Shown here: one piece after another, positions 34,917-43,608 of the stretch
Layout of the letters: each line of letters starts with the position of its first letter
How positions within the stretch are numbered: position 1 is the first letter of the stretch
DNA from: Phycisphaeraceae bacterium
GTDB taxonomy: Bacteria; Planctomycetota; Phycisphaerae; Phycisphaerales; UBA1924
Assembly (NCBI GenBank): GCA_019636795.1
Contig: JAHBWW010000001.1
Location: forward strand, 124,001 to 188,000
DNA: 64,000 nt
Reading direction: 5' to 3'
Made by a program: the position numbers and the translations under genes
The notes under the pieces: model-generated
Database searches by the model: none
What the model saw: only the letters and a program-made list of their open reading frames with translations
What the model was told of the DNA's origin: nothing

Positions 34917-37625
34917 ATGCGCATGGATCGCTTTACAACGCTCGCCCAACAGGCCCTGGCCGACGCCCAGGCCGATGCTTCGCGCCGCTCAAGCCCCGAG
35001 GTGAACGGGCTGCACGTTCTGGGAGCGCTGCTGAGCGATCGCAACGGCGCGCCGTGGTCGATCCTGGCTCGCACAGGAGCGGACGTAGGGCGAATTGCGT
35101 CGCTGGCCGAGAGCGAGCTCGGTCGCCTGCCCAAGACAAGCTCGGGAGCGGGATCGTCGGGGCGGGCGATCATGGATGTGCTGACCGCTGCCGACGCCGC
35201 TGCCTCACGCATGAAGGATGCCTATGTCTCGACCGAGCACCTGCTTGTGGCATTGGCAGAGGTTTCGGGACCTGCGAAGGAGTTGTTGACGGTTCTGGGA
35301 CTTGATCGCAAAGCCATCGAGGCTGCGGTGCAGCAGATTCGCAAAGTGTCGGGAGTCAGCAGTGTCAATGACCCAAACGCGGAGTCGAGTTATGAGGCTC
35401 TCTCGAAGTATGGCATCGACCTGACGGACAAGGCACAGCAAGGCAAGCTCGACCCGGTCATCGGGCGAGATGAGGAGATTCGGCGGACAATGCAGGTGCT
35501 CAGCCGCCGCACGAAGAACAACCCGGTTTTGATCGGCGAGCCCGGCGTGGGCAAGACCGCGATCGCTGAGGGTCTGGCGCTGCGAATCGTCAATGGCGAC
35601 TGCCCGGACTCGATGCGCTCGATGCGGATCATCGCGCTGGATGTGGGGCAGTTGCTCGCGGGCGCGAAATACCGCGGCGAGTTCGAGGAGCGTCTCAAGG
35701 CGGTGCTGCGCGAAGTGCAGGCCAGCGAAGGGCGGATCATTCTCTTCATTGATGAACTGCACACGATCATCGGCGCCGGGGCGGCAGAGGGGGCGGTGAG
35801 CGCTGGGAATCTGCTCAAGCCGGCACTGGCTCGCGGCGAGTTGCGCGCGATCGGCGCGACAACGCTCGATGAATATCGCAAGCACGTCGAGAAGGATCCG
35901 GCGTTCGAGCGGCGCTTCCAGCCGATCTATGTGGGCCAGCCCAGCGTCGAAGAGACTGTCGCGATTCTGCGGGGACTCAAAGAGCGCTACGAAGCGCACC
36001 ACGGCGTGCGTATTCGCGACGATGCGATTCTGGCGGCCGCGCGGCTGAGCCATCGGTACATCGCGGACCGATTCCTGCCCGACAAGGCGATCGATCTTGT
36101 GGACGAGGCCGCATCGCGCCTGCGGATCGAGAACGACAGCATGCCGACCGAACTCGATGAACTGCGGCGGAAGATCATGCAGCTTGAAATGGAGCGCGAG
36201 GCCATTCGCATCGGCCAGGGCGACAAAAAAACAACCGAAGGCCGTGAACTCGAACGAATCGAGCGCGACCTGAGCGAACTCCAGGAGCAGAACCGCGCGC
36301 TGACGGCCCAGTGGGAGGCAGAGAAGAAGGATCTCGATACCGTCAAGTCGCTTAAGGAGAAAATCGACGCAAAACGCGTGGAACTGGAGCAGTCGCAGCG
36401 CCGCGGCGACCTCGAAGCGGCTGCCCGAATCCAGTACGGCGACCTGCGCGATATGCATGTGCAGCTGGAACAGGCAGAGAGGGTGCTCGACGAGCGGCAG
36501 GAGCGAGGCGGAGCGCTCGTGAAGGAAGAAGTGGATGCCGAGCAGATTGCCGAGATCGTCGGGCGGTGGACAGGCATCCCCGTCAGTCGCCTGGTCGAGG
36601 GCGAACGCGAGAAACTGACTCGCATGGAAGAACACCTGCGTCAGCGCGTCGTGGGGCAAAATGACGCGCTGCGCGCGGTGTCGGACGCGGTCCGTCGCAG
36701 TCGGGCCGGACTGAGCGATGCGACTAAGCCGATCGGGAGTTTTCTGTTTCTTGGGCCTACCGGCGTGGGCAAGACAGAAACCTGCAAGGCTCTGGCCGAG
36801 TTCCTTTTTGACACCGAAGAGGCGCTCGTGCGCGTCGACATGAGCGAGTACATGGAGAAACACGCCGTCGCGAGATTGATCGGTGCGCCTCCGGGGTATG
36901 TCGGCTACGACGAAGGCGGCGCATTGACCGAGGCTGTGCGGCGCAGGCCTTACAGCGTGATTCTGCTTGACGAAATCGAAAAGGCACATCCGGATGTGTT
37001 CAACGTGCTGCTCCAGGTGCTTGATGACGGGAGACTGACCGACGGGCAGGGACGCACCGTCGACTTCCGCAACACGATTGTCGTGATGACGAGCAACCTG
37101 GGCAGCCAGAAGATTCAGGACATGACCGAGCGCGGAGCGGAGGACTGGGAGATCGAAGCCGCGGTGCGTGATCTGATCCGTCGTGGCCCAGGCGCGGACT
37201 TTGACGCTTCAGGCTTGTCACCCGAAGAGGCTCTCGAACGCGGGCGCATGCAGGGGCAGTTGAATGTGGGGGTGCGCGAGCAGTTCTTCAGGCCTGAACT
37301 GCTTAACCGCATCGACGAAGTGGTGGTGTTTCATCAACTGCGGCGCGAGACGATGGGAAGCATCCTGGAGATTCAGCTGCAACACCTCCGCAGGCGCCTT
37401 GCCGAGCGCGACATGGCAATCGACCTGAGTGATGAGGCCAAGGCGGCCCTGATCGCCGAGGGCTGGGATCCGGCGTACGGTGCTCGGCCATTGAAGCGGA
37501 CAATCCAGCACCGACTCGAGAACCCGCTGGCGAGCAAGATCCTTGCAGGGGAACTCGGGTCAGGGGACGTGGTGGTGGTATCGCATCAAGGTCAGAGTTT
37601 TAAGTTCGAGAGAAAGTCGGGGTAA
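34917..37625 (+). CDS. clpB: ATP-dependent disaggregase ClpB
   Basis: 902 residues, slightly longer than usual (about 860). N-domain ([20 protein letters not shown]), AAA+ domain 1 with Walker [16 protein letters not shown] near residue 209 and Walker [14 protein letters not shown], the ClpB-specific coiled-coil middle domain (about 405-530), and AAA+ domain 2 with [15 protein letters not shown] near 612 and [20 protein letters not shown]. Between sensor I and the NRIDE segment of domain 2 there is a roughly 35-residue insertion ([20 protein letters not shown]). It has no ClpP-binding loop and the M-domain is present, so ClpB rather than ClpA/ClpC. Works with DnaK to dissolve aggregates. GAGGAG lies 6 nt before ATG 34917. 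Confidence 0.96.
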   Translation: MRMDRFTTLAQQALADAQADASRRSSPEVNGLHVLGALLSDRNGAPWSILARTGADVGRIASLAESELGRLPKTSSGAGSSGRAIMDVLTAADAAASRMKDAYVSTEHLLVALAEVSGPAKELLTVLGLDRKAIEAAVQQIRKVSGVSSVNDPNAESSYEALSKYGIDLTDKAQQGKLDPVIGRDEEIRRTMQVLSRRTKNNPVLIGEPGVGKTAIAEGLALRIVNGDCPDSMRSMRIIALDVGQLLAGAKYRGEFEERLKAVLREVQASEGRIILFIDELHTIIGAGAAEGAVSAGNLLKPALARGELRAIGATTLDEYRKHVEKDPAFERRFQPIYVGQPSVEETVAILRGLKERYEAHHGVRIRDDAILAAARLSHRYIADRFLPDKAIDLVDEAASRLRIENDSMPTELDELRRKIMQLEMEREAIRIGQGDKKTTEGRELERIERDLSELQEQNRALTAQWEAEKKDLDTVKSLKEKIDAKRVELEQSQRRGDLEAAARIQYGDLRDMHVQLEQAERVLDERQERGGALVKEEVDAEQIAEIVGRWTGIPVSRLVEGEREKLTRMEEHLRQRVVGQNDALRAVSDAVRRSRAGLSDATKPIGSFLFLGPTGVGKTETCKALAEFLFDTEEALVRVDMSEYMEKHAVARLIGAPPGYVGYDEGGALTEAVRRRPYSVILLDEIEKAHPDVFNVLLQVLDDGRLTDGQGRTVDFRNTIVVMTSNLGSQKIQDMTERGAEDWEIEAAVRDLIRRGPGADFDASGLSPEEALERGRMQGQLNVGVREQFFRPELLNRIDEVVVFHQLRRETMGSILEIQLQHLRRRLAERDMAIDLSDEAKAALIAEGWDPAYGARPLKRTIQHRLENPLASKILAGELGSGDVVVVSHQGQSFKFERKSG

Positions 37626-37668
37626 GTTAGGAAGTTCGGGCTGCCTTCAAACTCAGGTTCCATGGCGA

Positions 37669-37680
37669 TTCACGCGTGAA
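37669..37680. promoter_or_regulatory. 12-bp palindrome, possible operator
   Basis: TTCACGCGTGAA is perfectly palindromic; extended to about 21 bp it stays nearly symmetric (GCGxTTCACGCGTGAAxxCGC). It lies about 45 bp after clpB and far from any clear promoter, so a role as an operator is only a guess. Confidence 0.3.
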
Positions 37681-38022
37681 ACCGCTGCTCCGGCGGAATC
37701 CGCCCTCGGCGGCGGCACCGATCCTTTGCTGAGTGAACAACTTACAACAAATCGTGAAACCGAAATCGGCAGTGCGTCGTACAGCCTTGTGTCTAAGAGG
37801 TTGCGGGAAATTGATGGGAGTTTGACTGAGCCAGAGCGAGAATACCGCTTGGCGAGGATTCGCGGGTTCGATTCCGATCCCCCGATAGTGGCCCGGAGCA
37901 TTCGCTCCACGATCGAGAACTTCGAAACTGATGGCGGAGCGCGGGAAACCGCGCGGAGGTTGCGTGTGGTGGTTTGTTTGGCATGAGCGATGCCGAGCGA
38001 GCGTTGATGAGAGTGGTAGTCT

Positions 38023-38304
38023 GATGCCGGGTGGGTAGGAGCACCTGCATCAATCAATGGTCCGAGTCGCCCGTTTCCCGCTGCACGGGAGTGGAAACGG
38101 GTGGAGAGAGGGGTCCGCCCTTGCGGCGGATGTGGGTCGCGTGTTTGCACCGCCGCGACCCGCATTTTGTTGGAAATGCTGGCAGGCCGAGCGCTGGCTG
38201 TGATGTGGCGCATCACGCGAAAAGCACCAGGCCTTTGACAAACTCCTTTCTTCCCACGCCGAGCCGGGCGGCAGATGCCCATCTTGCCGCCCGGCGACTT
38301 TTTT
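38023..38304 (+). ncRNA. Run of strong hairpins ending in a terminator; unassigned RNA candidate
   Basis: Hairpins in order: GATGC/GCATC with inner GGGTG/CACCT (38023-38051); CCCGTTTCC/GGAAACGGG (38070-38101, 9 bp); TCCGCC/GGCGGA (38114-38130); GGGTCGCG/CGCGACCC (38134-38161, 8 bp); GTGATG/CATCAC (38200-38216); then the terminator. This density, and the T-run on the plus strand, suggest a plus-strand RNA of about 280-330 nt. It does not carry the conserved words of RNase P RNA (GAGGAAAGUCC), tmRNA or SRP RNA that I looked for, and I see no promoter. It could also be a long leader or a 3' region. Confidence 0.35.
38263..38304 (+). terminator. Intrinsic terminator before the aminotransferase gene
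   Basis: Stem GCCGGGCGGCA (38263-38273) with TGCCGCCCGGC (38285-38295), 11 bp without mismatch, then T6 at 38299-38304. The next gene starts 18 bp later with its own TACACT, so this ends a transcript that comes from the left. Confidence 0.85.
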
Positions 38305-38309
38305 GTCAA

Positions 38310-38315
38310 TACACT
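38310..38315 (+). promoter_or_regulatory. -10-like TACACT, leaderless start of the aminotransferase gene
   Basis: TACACT, 6 nt (CCGATC), then ATG 38322; no ribosome site. Confidence 0.5.
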
Positions 38316-38321
38316 CCGATC

Positions 38322-39230
38322 ATGGGCCAACCAATTGTGTTTGTGCAGGGTCATTGGATGGATCGCCAGGAGGCGCAGGTTTCGGCATTCGATGCCGGGC
38401 TGTTGCATGGCGTGGGTTTGTTCGAAACCATGCTCGGCCTGCTCGACACCTCCGGCGATGTGCGCGTGTATCGGCTTCGCGAGCACCTCGAACGTCTGGC
38501 CCGTTCGGCTAAAGAACTTGGGCTGAGCAACGATGTGCGCATCGAGCCGCTCGCTGAATCGGTCGAAGAAGCGATTTCCAAGGCTGGATATGCGCGGGCG
38601 CGCGTGCGGCTGACGCTGACGGGCGGCGACCTGAATCTGCTCGAAATCGGCGGAAAAACGAACCACACGCCGACTGTGATCATCAGTGTGCAACCAGCGA
38701 CGTCGTACCCGCTGGCTATGTTTGAGCAAGGCGTCGGCGCCACACTTGCCGATGCCCGCGTCAACCCGCTCGACCCGTTCGCCGGGCACAAGACTCTGAA
38801 CTACTGGATGAGGTTGCGTGAGTTGCAGGCAGCCGCGAGCAAGGGGGCGGGCGAAGCCATCGTCATGCAGGTAACCAATCACCTCGCGGGCGGATGTGTG
38901 AGCAATGTGTTTCTGGTCAAGGATTGGACGCTGCACACGCCGATCGCGCGCGGCGAGGAAGAACCCAACGCCCTCCCGAGCCCGGTGTTGCCGGGCGTGA
39001 CGCGCGAAGCGGTGAGCGAGATTGCCGCAGCCAAGGGCATCGGTTGTGCGCGACGGATGCTCTCGATCGATGATCTTCTTGATGCCGACGAAGTGTTTCT
39101 GACGAATTCGAGCTGGGGCGTGCTGCCGGTGGTGCGTATCGAGGCCGAGGCGGTGGGGGGCGGCACTGTTGGGCCTGTGACGCGGGATCTGCTGGCGGGG
39201 CTGGGGGCGGATATTGAAGAGTCGTTGTAA
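38322..39230 (+). CDS. Class IV PLP aminotransferase (branched-chain/aminodeoxychorismate lyase type)
   Basis: 302 residues. Fold-type IV PLP enzyme: early VSAFDAGLLHGVGLFETM with Arg in RLREHLERL, the PLP Lys in AGHKTLNYW, the cofactor-binding Glu region VTNHLAGGCVSNVFLV, and TNSSWGVLPVVRI near the end. The family includes IlvE, D-amino-acid transaminase and PabC (4-amino-4-deoxychorismate lyase). The GHKTLNYW motif and aroC close by favour PabC or IlvE, but sequence alone does not decide. TACACT lies 6 nt upstream of ATG 38322. Confidence 0.85.
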   Translation: MGQPIVFVQGHWMDRQEAQVSAFDAGLLHGVGLFETMLGLLDTSGDVRVYRLREHLERLARSAKELGLSNDVRIEPLAESVEEAISKAGYARARVRLTLTGGDLNLLEIGGKTNHTPTVIISVQPATSYPLAMFEQGVGATLADARVNPLDPFAGHKTLNYWMRLRELQAAASKGAGEAIVMQVTNHLAGGCVSNVFLVKDWTLHTPIARGEEEPNALPSPVLPGVTREAVSEIAAAKGIGCARRMLSIDDLLDADEVFLTNSSWGVLPVVRIEAEAVGGGTVGPVTRDLLAGLGADIEESL

Positions 39231-39258
39231 CTCTGGGCCGAGCGATTGTGTCGTTGAA

Positions 39259-39702
39259 TCAGGGGGATATCAACAGCATGCAACTCCCAATTGTGGGCAC
39301 GAAAAACGCCGCCATCATATACAGAGCGATCGGTGTGTACCACGCGGAATGACGGACCTCGCTAGGCGGGCATCGAGCAAAGTGTGCTGGCCAGCGCCGG
39401 CGGCTCAAACTACTGAGCCAGATGCTGGCTGCGCCAAGGGCACATGCAGCCCCCGCTGCAGGAAGCATGATGAAGAGTCGGCCGCGGGTCAAAGCAAATG
39501 CGAGCAGAAACACCGCCGCTGTAATGAACCAGCCTATCGCTGCGAGTATGCAGAGAGCCAGTTCGTCCCGGAGCATGGGGTGGTTCATGATCGCCAGAAT
39601 GTGGTCTGGCACAACACAATTGCCACACTCGGGGCAGCGCTCGCAAGAGCGCGTTCCGGAGAGGTCGTAGCGGCAGAAGGGACAGTTCGTCACGATGTGC
39701 AC
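39259..39702 (-). CDS. Zinc-ribbon membrane protein of unknown function
   Basis: 147 residues. N-terminal ribbon NCPFCRYDLSGTRSCERCPE with CG next, giving CxxC...CxxC zinc ligands, followed by about four membrane helices (LALCILAAIGWFITAAVFLL, LFIMLPAAGAACALGAASIW, YTPIALYMMAAFFVPTIG). It resembles the zinc-ribbon membrane proteins I associate with planctomycetes, in which CxYDLxG...CPECG recurs. A second, unrelated-length protein with the same kind of ribbon lies at 41008-42252. It is 24 bp upstream of aroC in the same direction and may share its transcript end. Confidence 0.65.
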   Translation of the reverse strand: MHIVTNCPFCRYDLSGTRSCERCPECGNCVVPDHILAIMNHPMLRDELALCILAAIGWFITAAVFLLAFALTRGRLFIMLPAAGAACALGAASIWLSSLSRRRWPAHFARCPPSEVRHSAWYTPIALYMMAAFFVPTIGSCMLLISP

Positions 39703-39726
39703 CGCGTCTATGGTGTCGGCGATACT

Positions 39727-40899
39727 TCACTCCAGCGGTAACCTTCTCGCCGTCTGTAGATACGCCTCGACGTTCTGCTTCAGTTCCATCATCGAGTCGC
39801 TCCCGAACTTGTCGATGAAGCACCGGGCGACCTCGAAAGCCACGACGTTTTCCATCACCACGCTCGCCGCCGAAACCGCGCAGACATCGCTGCGTTCGTA
39901 CTGGCTGCGCTCGGGCTGCTTGGTGTTCAGGTCGACGCTGGGCATGCCCTGGAGCAGCGTGGCGATGGGCTTCATCGTGCCGGTGACGACGATGGGCTGG
40001 CTGTTGGTCATGCCGCCCTCCAGGCCGCCGGCGTTGTTGCGCGAGCGCACGAACCCGAGCGTGTGGTCGCCCTTGCGCGCCGGGTCGAAGGCAATCGGGT
40101 CGTGCAGGTCGCTCCCGCGCGTCTGGCCCGCGCGCACACCGGCGCCAATCTGCACCGCCTTGAACGCCTGAATACCCATCACGGCGTAGGCAATGCGCGC
40201 GTCGAGTTTGGTGGTCCAGTCCATGCTCGACCCGATGCCAGGCGGACAGCCGAAGACATGACACTCGACGTGCCCGCCCACGGTGTCCTTATCTTCCTTG
40301 GCCTGGCGAATCGCGCGGCGCTGGGCGTCGGTCGCAGCCTCGTCGAGCGTGTAGGTATCGCTCGCGTCGCGCACCGCGACCAGGCTTTGCCAGTTCTCGG
40401 GCGTGACATCGACATCGGTCCGCGCGTCATAGATCTGCCGCACGAAGCCGAAGACCTCGATCCCGAACTCGCGCAGCAGACACTTCGCGATCGCCCCTGC
40501 ACCTACGCGGCTGGCGGTCTCGCGGGCGCTGGCCCGCTCCAGCGTTTCGCGGCAATCGGTCGTCAGCCACTTGATGCTGCCCGCGAGATCAGCGTGCCCC
40601 GGGCGCGGGCGATGCACCGGCGGCGTACGCACGAGGTCATCGAGCCGACTGTCGCGGTTGGCGATCGAAAACACCAGCGGCGCCCCGATCGTCCGCCCCA
40701 GCCGCACGCCACAGAGAAAGGTCATTTCGTCGGTTTCCAGTTTCTGCCTTCCGCCCCGGCCGTACCCGCCCTGGCGGCGGAGCAGTTCGCCGTTGATCAG
40801 GTCCATATCAAGGGCGAGCCCGGCAGGGAGGCCGGTGATGGTGGTGACGAGCGCGGGGCCATGGCTTTCGCCGGCGGTCTGATAGTTGAGGTGGGGCAT
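39727..40899 (-). CDS. aroC: Chorismate synthase
   Basis: 390 residues; FMN-dependent last step of the shikimate pathway. Conserved motifs: YQTAGESHGPALV, RRQGGYGRGGRQKLETD, HRPRPGHADLAGSIKW, ERASARETASRVGAGA, and RSRNNAGGLEGGMTNSQPIV. Catalytic His residues lie in GESHG and GHADL. ATG 40899 is chosen: a TAATCT hexamer sits 6 nt upstream and no ribosome site is present. Its neighbours are the two zinc-ribbon genes; an aminotransferase that could use chorismate-derived substrate is 500 bp away on the other strand. Confidence 0.97.
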   Translation of the reverse strand: MPHLNYQTAGESHGPALVTTITGLPAGLALDMDLINGELLRRQGGYGRGGRQKLETDEMTFLCGVRLGRTIGAPLVFSIANRDSRLDDLVRTPPVHRPRPGHADLAGSIKWLTTDCRETLERASARETASRVGAGAIAKCLLREFGIEVFGFVRQIYDARTDVDVTPENWQSLVAVRDASDTYTLDEAATDAQRRAIRQAKEDKDTVGGHVECHVFGCPPGIGSSMDWTTKLDARIAYAVMGIQAFKAVQIGAGVRAGQTRGSDLHDPIAFDPARKGDHTLGFVRSRNNAGGLEGGMTNSQPIVVTGTMKPIATLLQGMPSVDLNTKQPERSQYERSDVCAVSAASVVMENVVAFEVARCFIDKFGSDSMMELKQNVEAYLQTARRLPLE

Positions 40900-40905
40900 G
40901 AGCAA

Positions 40906-40911
40906 AGATTA
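40906..40911 (-). promoter_or_regulatory. -10-like TAATCT, leaderless start of aroC
   Basis: TAATCT on the minus strand, 6 nt (TTGCTC), then ATG 40899. Confidence 0.5.
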
Positions 40912-40995
40912 GCGTCTCAAGCCCGCCAGCGAACCCCAACAGGCAGCGAAGCGAGAATGGCCGGAGAGCGGGAACACAGCAGCGGCGATCGCGGA

Positions 40996-41001
40996 TAGGC
41001 T
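40996..41001 (+). promoter_or_regulatory. -10-like TAGGCT, leaderless start of the zinc-ribbon gene
   Basis: TAGGCT, 6 nt (GTGCAC), then ATG 41008. The GTG at 41002 directly follows the hexamer and is too close to be the start. Confidence 0.5.
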
Positions 41002-41007
41002 GTGCAC

Positions 41008-42252
41008 ATGGGATGGATTGTCGTCAACCTGGCTTGGTTTGCGTGGGCGCTGCTTGGCGCGGGCGCGATCGTGTTTTGCTGGGCGCTGTTCTGGGATCGG
41101 GCGCGCGGGCGCCCGCGGTGTCGCAAGTGCCGGTATCGGATGGAGGGCATTCCTGCTGCGGCCAACGGCTCAATCGTGTGCCCGGAGTGCGGGCGGCAGC
41201 ACGCGCGAGCGCGACAACTGCTGTATACACGCAGGCGATGGGTGATGGCGGCGCTCAGTCTCGGCCTTGTGAGCATTTCGTGGTACGCACTGGCCTTCCA
41301 CTGGCGCTTCCGCGAGCGCGGCTGGATGGGATATGTGCCGACGACGGTGCTGGTTGTGCTGCCTCAGTCGGCGGATGCGTGGTACAAGGCGGGAGGATAC
41401 AAGGGTTCGACCGCGCCGCTTACTCGCGAACTGCTCTACAGGGCTGACACCATTGGCATGCGCGAGTGGCAGGAGTACCTATGGGTCCTCAACCTGAGAA
41501 ATAGAGCGGAAGCGAATTCTTCTGAAGGCTGGAAGTGGCGTTTTGTGCGCGCGCCGGATCGCAACGATCGTCAATGGAAGCGACACCGATGCCACGACTG
41601 GTGTACTGCGTTTGTGCATACCTATGGCCGACAGGATCCTTGCCCGGGCGAAGGCGCGTGGTACATTGAAGCACCGGCCATCATCGAATCGATTGAGAGC
41701 AGCGGGTGGATCGCAACGCTCATGCGTGGGATCCAATGTCCCAGCCGCTTTGACCTTGAAGTGTGTTTGGAAGTTAACCTCCGGAGTTCTAGGTGGTGGC
41801 CCGAAATCTCTGAATATGTGGCCTATCTCGCGACTGATCGCGGAGACGAGTTGGTTCGAGAAGGCCTGCGACACCTCTGGCAGCCCGCGAACTGGCGACC
41901 CGACACCGGTTCGACCGGCATCCCGGATATTCAGCTTGTTATGGAGGATGGCCAGACGGGTTATATACGACAGTTTGACCTGGGCTCAACGATTGATGCT
42001 GTTCGTGTCGCCAACGAGGATGCCCGACTGGAACAGACGGACCAAAACCTGCTCGACTGGATCCTTGAATGGACAATTACCGATCTAGCCGGATTCACGG
42101 ACGCCGAAATGCTGTATCCATTCGAATGTTCTGTGTATCGCCGCTCGCTCTTCATCGCCAGCACGCGCGAAGGCCTCGATGAAGTAACCCGTCGGATCGA
42201 GGAGTTACACAAACGAGCCCCAACACTCTGGCGTGAACTTCAAGACGAATAA
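41008..42252 (+). CDS. Membrane protein with zinc ribbon, unknown function
   Basis: 414 residues. Membrane helix 1 (residues 5-30), then a ribbon RCRKCRYRMEGIP...VCPECGRQHAR, membrane helix 2 (VMAALSLGLVSISWYALAF), then a large, probably extracytoplasmic domain of about 310 residues rich in Trp (SSRWWPEISEYVAYLATDRG) with no motif I know. Codon use in the last two thirds looks a little less GC-rich than its neighbours. The ribbon is of the kind seen in the small protein at 39259-39702. Confidence 0.6.
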   Translation: MGWIVVNLAWFAWALLGAGAIVFCWALFWDRARGRPRCRKCRYRMEGIPAAANGSIVCPECGRQHARARQLLYTRRRWVMAALSLGLVSISWYALAFHWRFRERGWMGYVPTTVLVVLPQSADAWYKAGGYKGSTAPLTRELLYRADTIGMREWQEYLWVLNLRNRAEANSSEGWKWRFVRAPDRNDRQWKRHRCHDWCTAFVHTYGRQDPCPGEGAWYIEAPAIIESIESSGWIATLMRGIQCPSRFDLEVCLEVNLRSSRWWPEISEYVAYLATDRGDELVREGLRHLWQPANWRPDTGSTGIPDIQLVMEDGQTGYIRQFDLGSTIDAVRVANEDARLEQTDQNLLDWILEWTITDLAGFTDAEMLYPFECSVYRRSLFIASTREGLDEVTRRIEELHKRAPTLWRELQDE

Positions 42253-42282
42253 CATGCGGGCCCAATACCCCCCGCCGCAGAT

Positions 42283-42888
42283 TCACGCTCGCCCACTCGC
42301 CCTTCGTTTCCCAACGAGCCTGATCGCCTCGGCCATCGCTTCATCCAACTGCGCATTAACGATGAACGCGTCGTAAAACCCCCCCGCGCGAGCCTCGGCG
42401 ATTTCGCTGCGGGCTTCGGCGAAGCGCTTCTGGATGAGTTCCTCCGACTCCCTCTTTCGGCCGCGAAGTCGCACAAGCAGTTCTTCTTCGCTCGGCGGGA
42501 GAACGAAGATCGCAAAGGCGTCGGGCATGCGTTGTTTGACCTGCTGCGCGCCCTTGACATCGATTTCGAGGATGACCAGCCTGCCGCGCGTCAACTGCTC
42601 CTCGACCCACCGCCGCGGCGTGCCGTAGCGCTTGCCGAAGACATCGGCCCATTCGAGAAACTCATCGTTCTCGATCATGTGGTCGAACTCGGCGTCATCG
42701 ACGAAGTGGTAATCGACGCCTTCGACATCGGAGGCGGTTTTTGGCCGGGTCGTGGCCGAGACGCTGAAGACGGAGCCCGCGATGCCGCGTTCGACGCCTC
42801 GGGTAATGGTGGTTTTACCGACACCGCTGGGCCCGCTGATGATGAGCAGCATGCCGTCGTCGGTGTCGGTTGCGAGCCTGCGATCCAT
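42283..42888 (-). CDS. gmk: Guanylate kinase
   Basis: 201 residues, normal Gmk size; makes GDP from GMP. P-loop IISGPSGVGKTTI, GMP-binding VSATTRPKTASDVEGVDYHF, EFLEWADVFGKRYGT, EIDVKGAQQV and the lid RGRKRESEELIQKR. The start is set at ATG 42888 because TACCCT lies 6 nt upstream; the frame is open to 42939 but would overlap the region of the divergent tsaE promoter. Convergent with the zinc-ribbon gene. Confidence 0.95.
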   Translation of the reverse strand: MDRRLATDTDDGMLLIISGPSGVGKTTITRGVERGIAGSVFSVSATTRPKTASDVEGVDYHFVDDAEFDHMIENDEFLEWADVFGKRYGTPRRWVEEQLTRGRLVILEIDVKGAQQVKQRMPDAFAIFVLPPSEEELLVRLRGRKRESEELIQKRFAEARSEIAEARAGGFYDAFIVNAQLDEAMAEAIRLVGKRRASGRA

Positions 42889-42894
42889 GCCGAC

Positions 42895-42900
42895 AGGGTA
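42895..42900 (-). promoter_or_regulatory. -10-like TACCCT, leaderless start of gmk
   Basis: TACCCT on the minus strand, 6 nt (GTCGGC), then ATG 42888. Confidence 0.5.
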
Positions 42901-42945
42901 GGACGCCTTGTGCGCGTCCCTGCGTGTGCCGCGCAACAATCAGCC

Positions 42946-43599
42946 ATGCCGCAGATTATTCTCGAATCCACAAGCCCCGAGCACACGCGCGACCTGGCTC
43001 GGCAGATCGCCGCCGTGTTGCGCCCCGGCGACATCGTGAGGCTGAGAGGAATGCTCGGAGCCGGCAAGACAACGCTGATTCGGGCGCTCTCAGAGGCATT
43101 GGGAGCCAACCCTGCCGAAGTCTCAAGCCCGACTTTTGTCATTGCCAATGAATACCGGGGCGCTCACGGAGTGCGGATTGTGCATATGGACGCCTACCGC
43201 CTCGGCGGCGATGCGGAGGAACTCGAACTCCTCGGCTGGGATGCGCTGGCCGGAGCGGACGCGATTGTGCTTATCGAGTGGGCCGAACGCATCGAACACC
43301 TGCTCGCACGCGAGGGGCTGAACATCGATATCGAGCACATCGGCCAGTCAGAGCGGCGCATCACGCTCACAATGCCCGAAGGCTGGGCGGATCGGGCGCT
43401 TGCTCTGGATGCGCCCGCCAGCCCTGCGAAACTCCGGCCCACGACATGCCCTGTAACCGGGGAAGCCGTCTCGCCCGACAATCCGCATTATCCATTCAGC
43501 AGCGAACGGGCTCGCTGGGCCGACCTCTACCGATGGTTCAGCGAGTCGTATCAGGTTGATCGACCGGCCGATCAGGCAGACTACGAGGAACATCTGTAA
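42946..43599 (+). CDS. tsaE: TsaE fused to a degenerate YacG-like domain
   Basis: 217 residues. The first 145 are TsaE, the ATPase needed with TsaB/TsaD for t6A37 in tRNA: P-loop LRGMLGAGKTTLIRAL, switch Thr in SSPTFVIANEY, MDAYRL, and Walker B VLIEWAERI. Residues about 165-215 (CPVTGEAV, then YPFSSERARWADLYRWFSES) closely follow YacG, a small zinc protein that inhibits gyrase (pattern CPxCG...PFCSxRCxxxDLxxWxxE). Three of the four zinc Cys are gone (CPVT, SSERA), so the domain probably cannot bind zinc the usual way. The pattern CAACAAT then 5 nt before ATG 42946 is a weak leaderless signal. exbB starts 9 bp after the stop. Confidence 0.85.
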   Translation: MPQIILESTSPEHTRDLARQIAAVLRPGDIVRLRGMLGAGKTTLIRALSEALGANPAEVSSPTFVIANEYRGAHGVRIVHMDAYRLGGDAEELELLGWDALAGADAIVLIEWAERIEHLLAREGLNIDIEHIGQSERRITLTMPEGWADRALALDAPASPAKLRPTTCPVTGEAVSPDNPHYPFSSERARWADLYRWFSESYQVDRPADQADYEEHL

Positions 43600-43602
43600 G
43601 AT
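43597..43602 (+). promoter_or_regulatory. -10-like TAAGAT overlapping the tsaE stop, leaderless start of exbB
   Basis: TAAGAT (its TAA is the tsaE stop codon), 6 nt (CGTGTC), then ATG 43609. Confidence 0.45.
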
Positions 43603-43608
43603 CGTGTC

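Larger units (their letters stand above)
37626..38321. other. 696-bp intergenic region with palindrome and structured segment
   Basis: No gene I can support in the left part. A weak plus-strand frame to 37986 encodes a Glu/Arg-rich peptide (SKRLREIDGSLTEPEREYRL) without recognisable homology; it may be a gene remnant. A 12-bp perfect palindrome TTCACGCGTGAA lies at 37669-37680, and its flanks partly continue the symmetry. The right part (38023-38304) is a series of strong hairpins ending in an intrinsic terminator. Confidence 0.55.

Noticed and set aside
34457-35212. Minus-strand frame across the clpB start
   Set aside because: It runs through the RNA candidate and the conserved clpB N-domain without recognisable motifs.
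37870-37890. GGTTCGATTCC, like a tRNA T-arm
   Set aside because: The flanks cannot form the 5-bp T-stem and no acceptor stem or anticodon arm can be built around it.
37543-37986. Plus-strand reading frame after clpB
   Set aside because: It starts inside clpB, has no ribosome site, no homology I recognise and mixed codon use. At most the end of a decayed gene.
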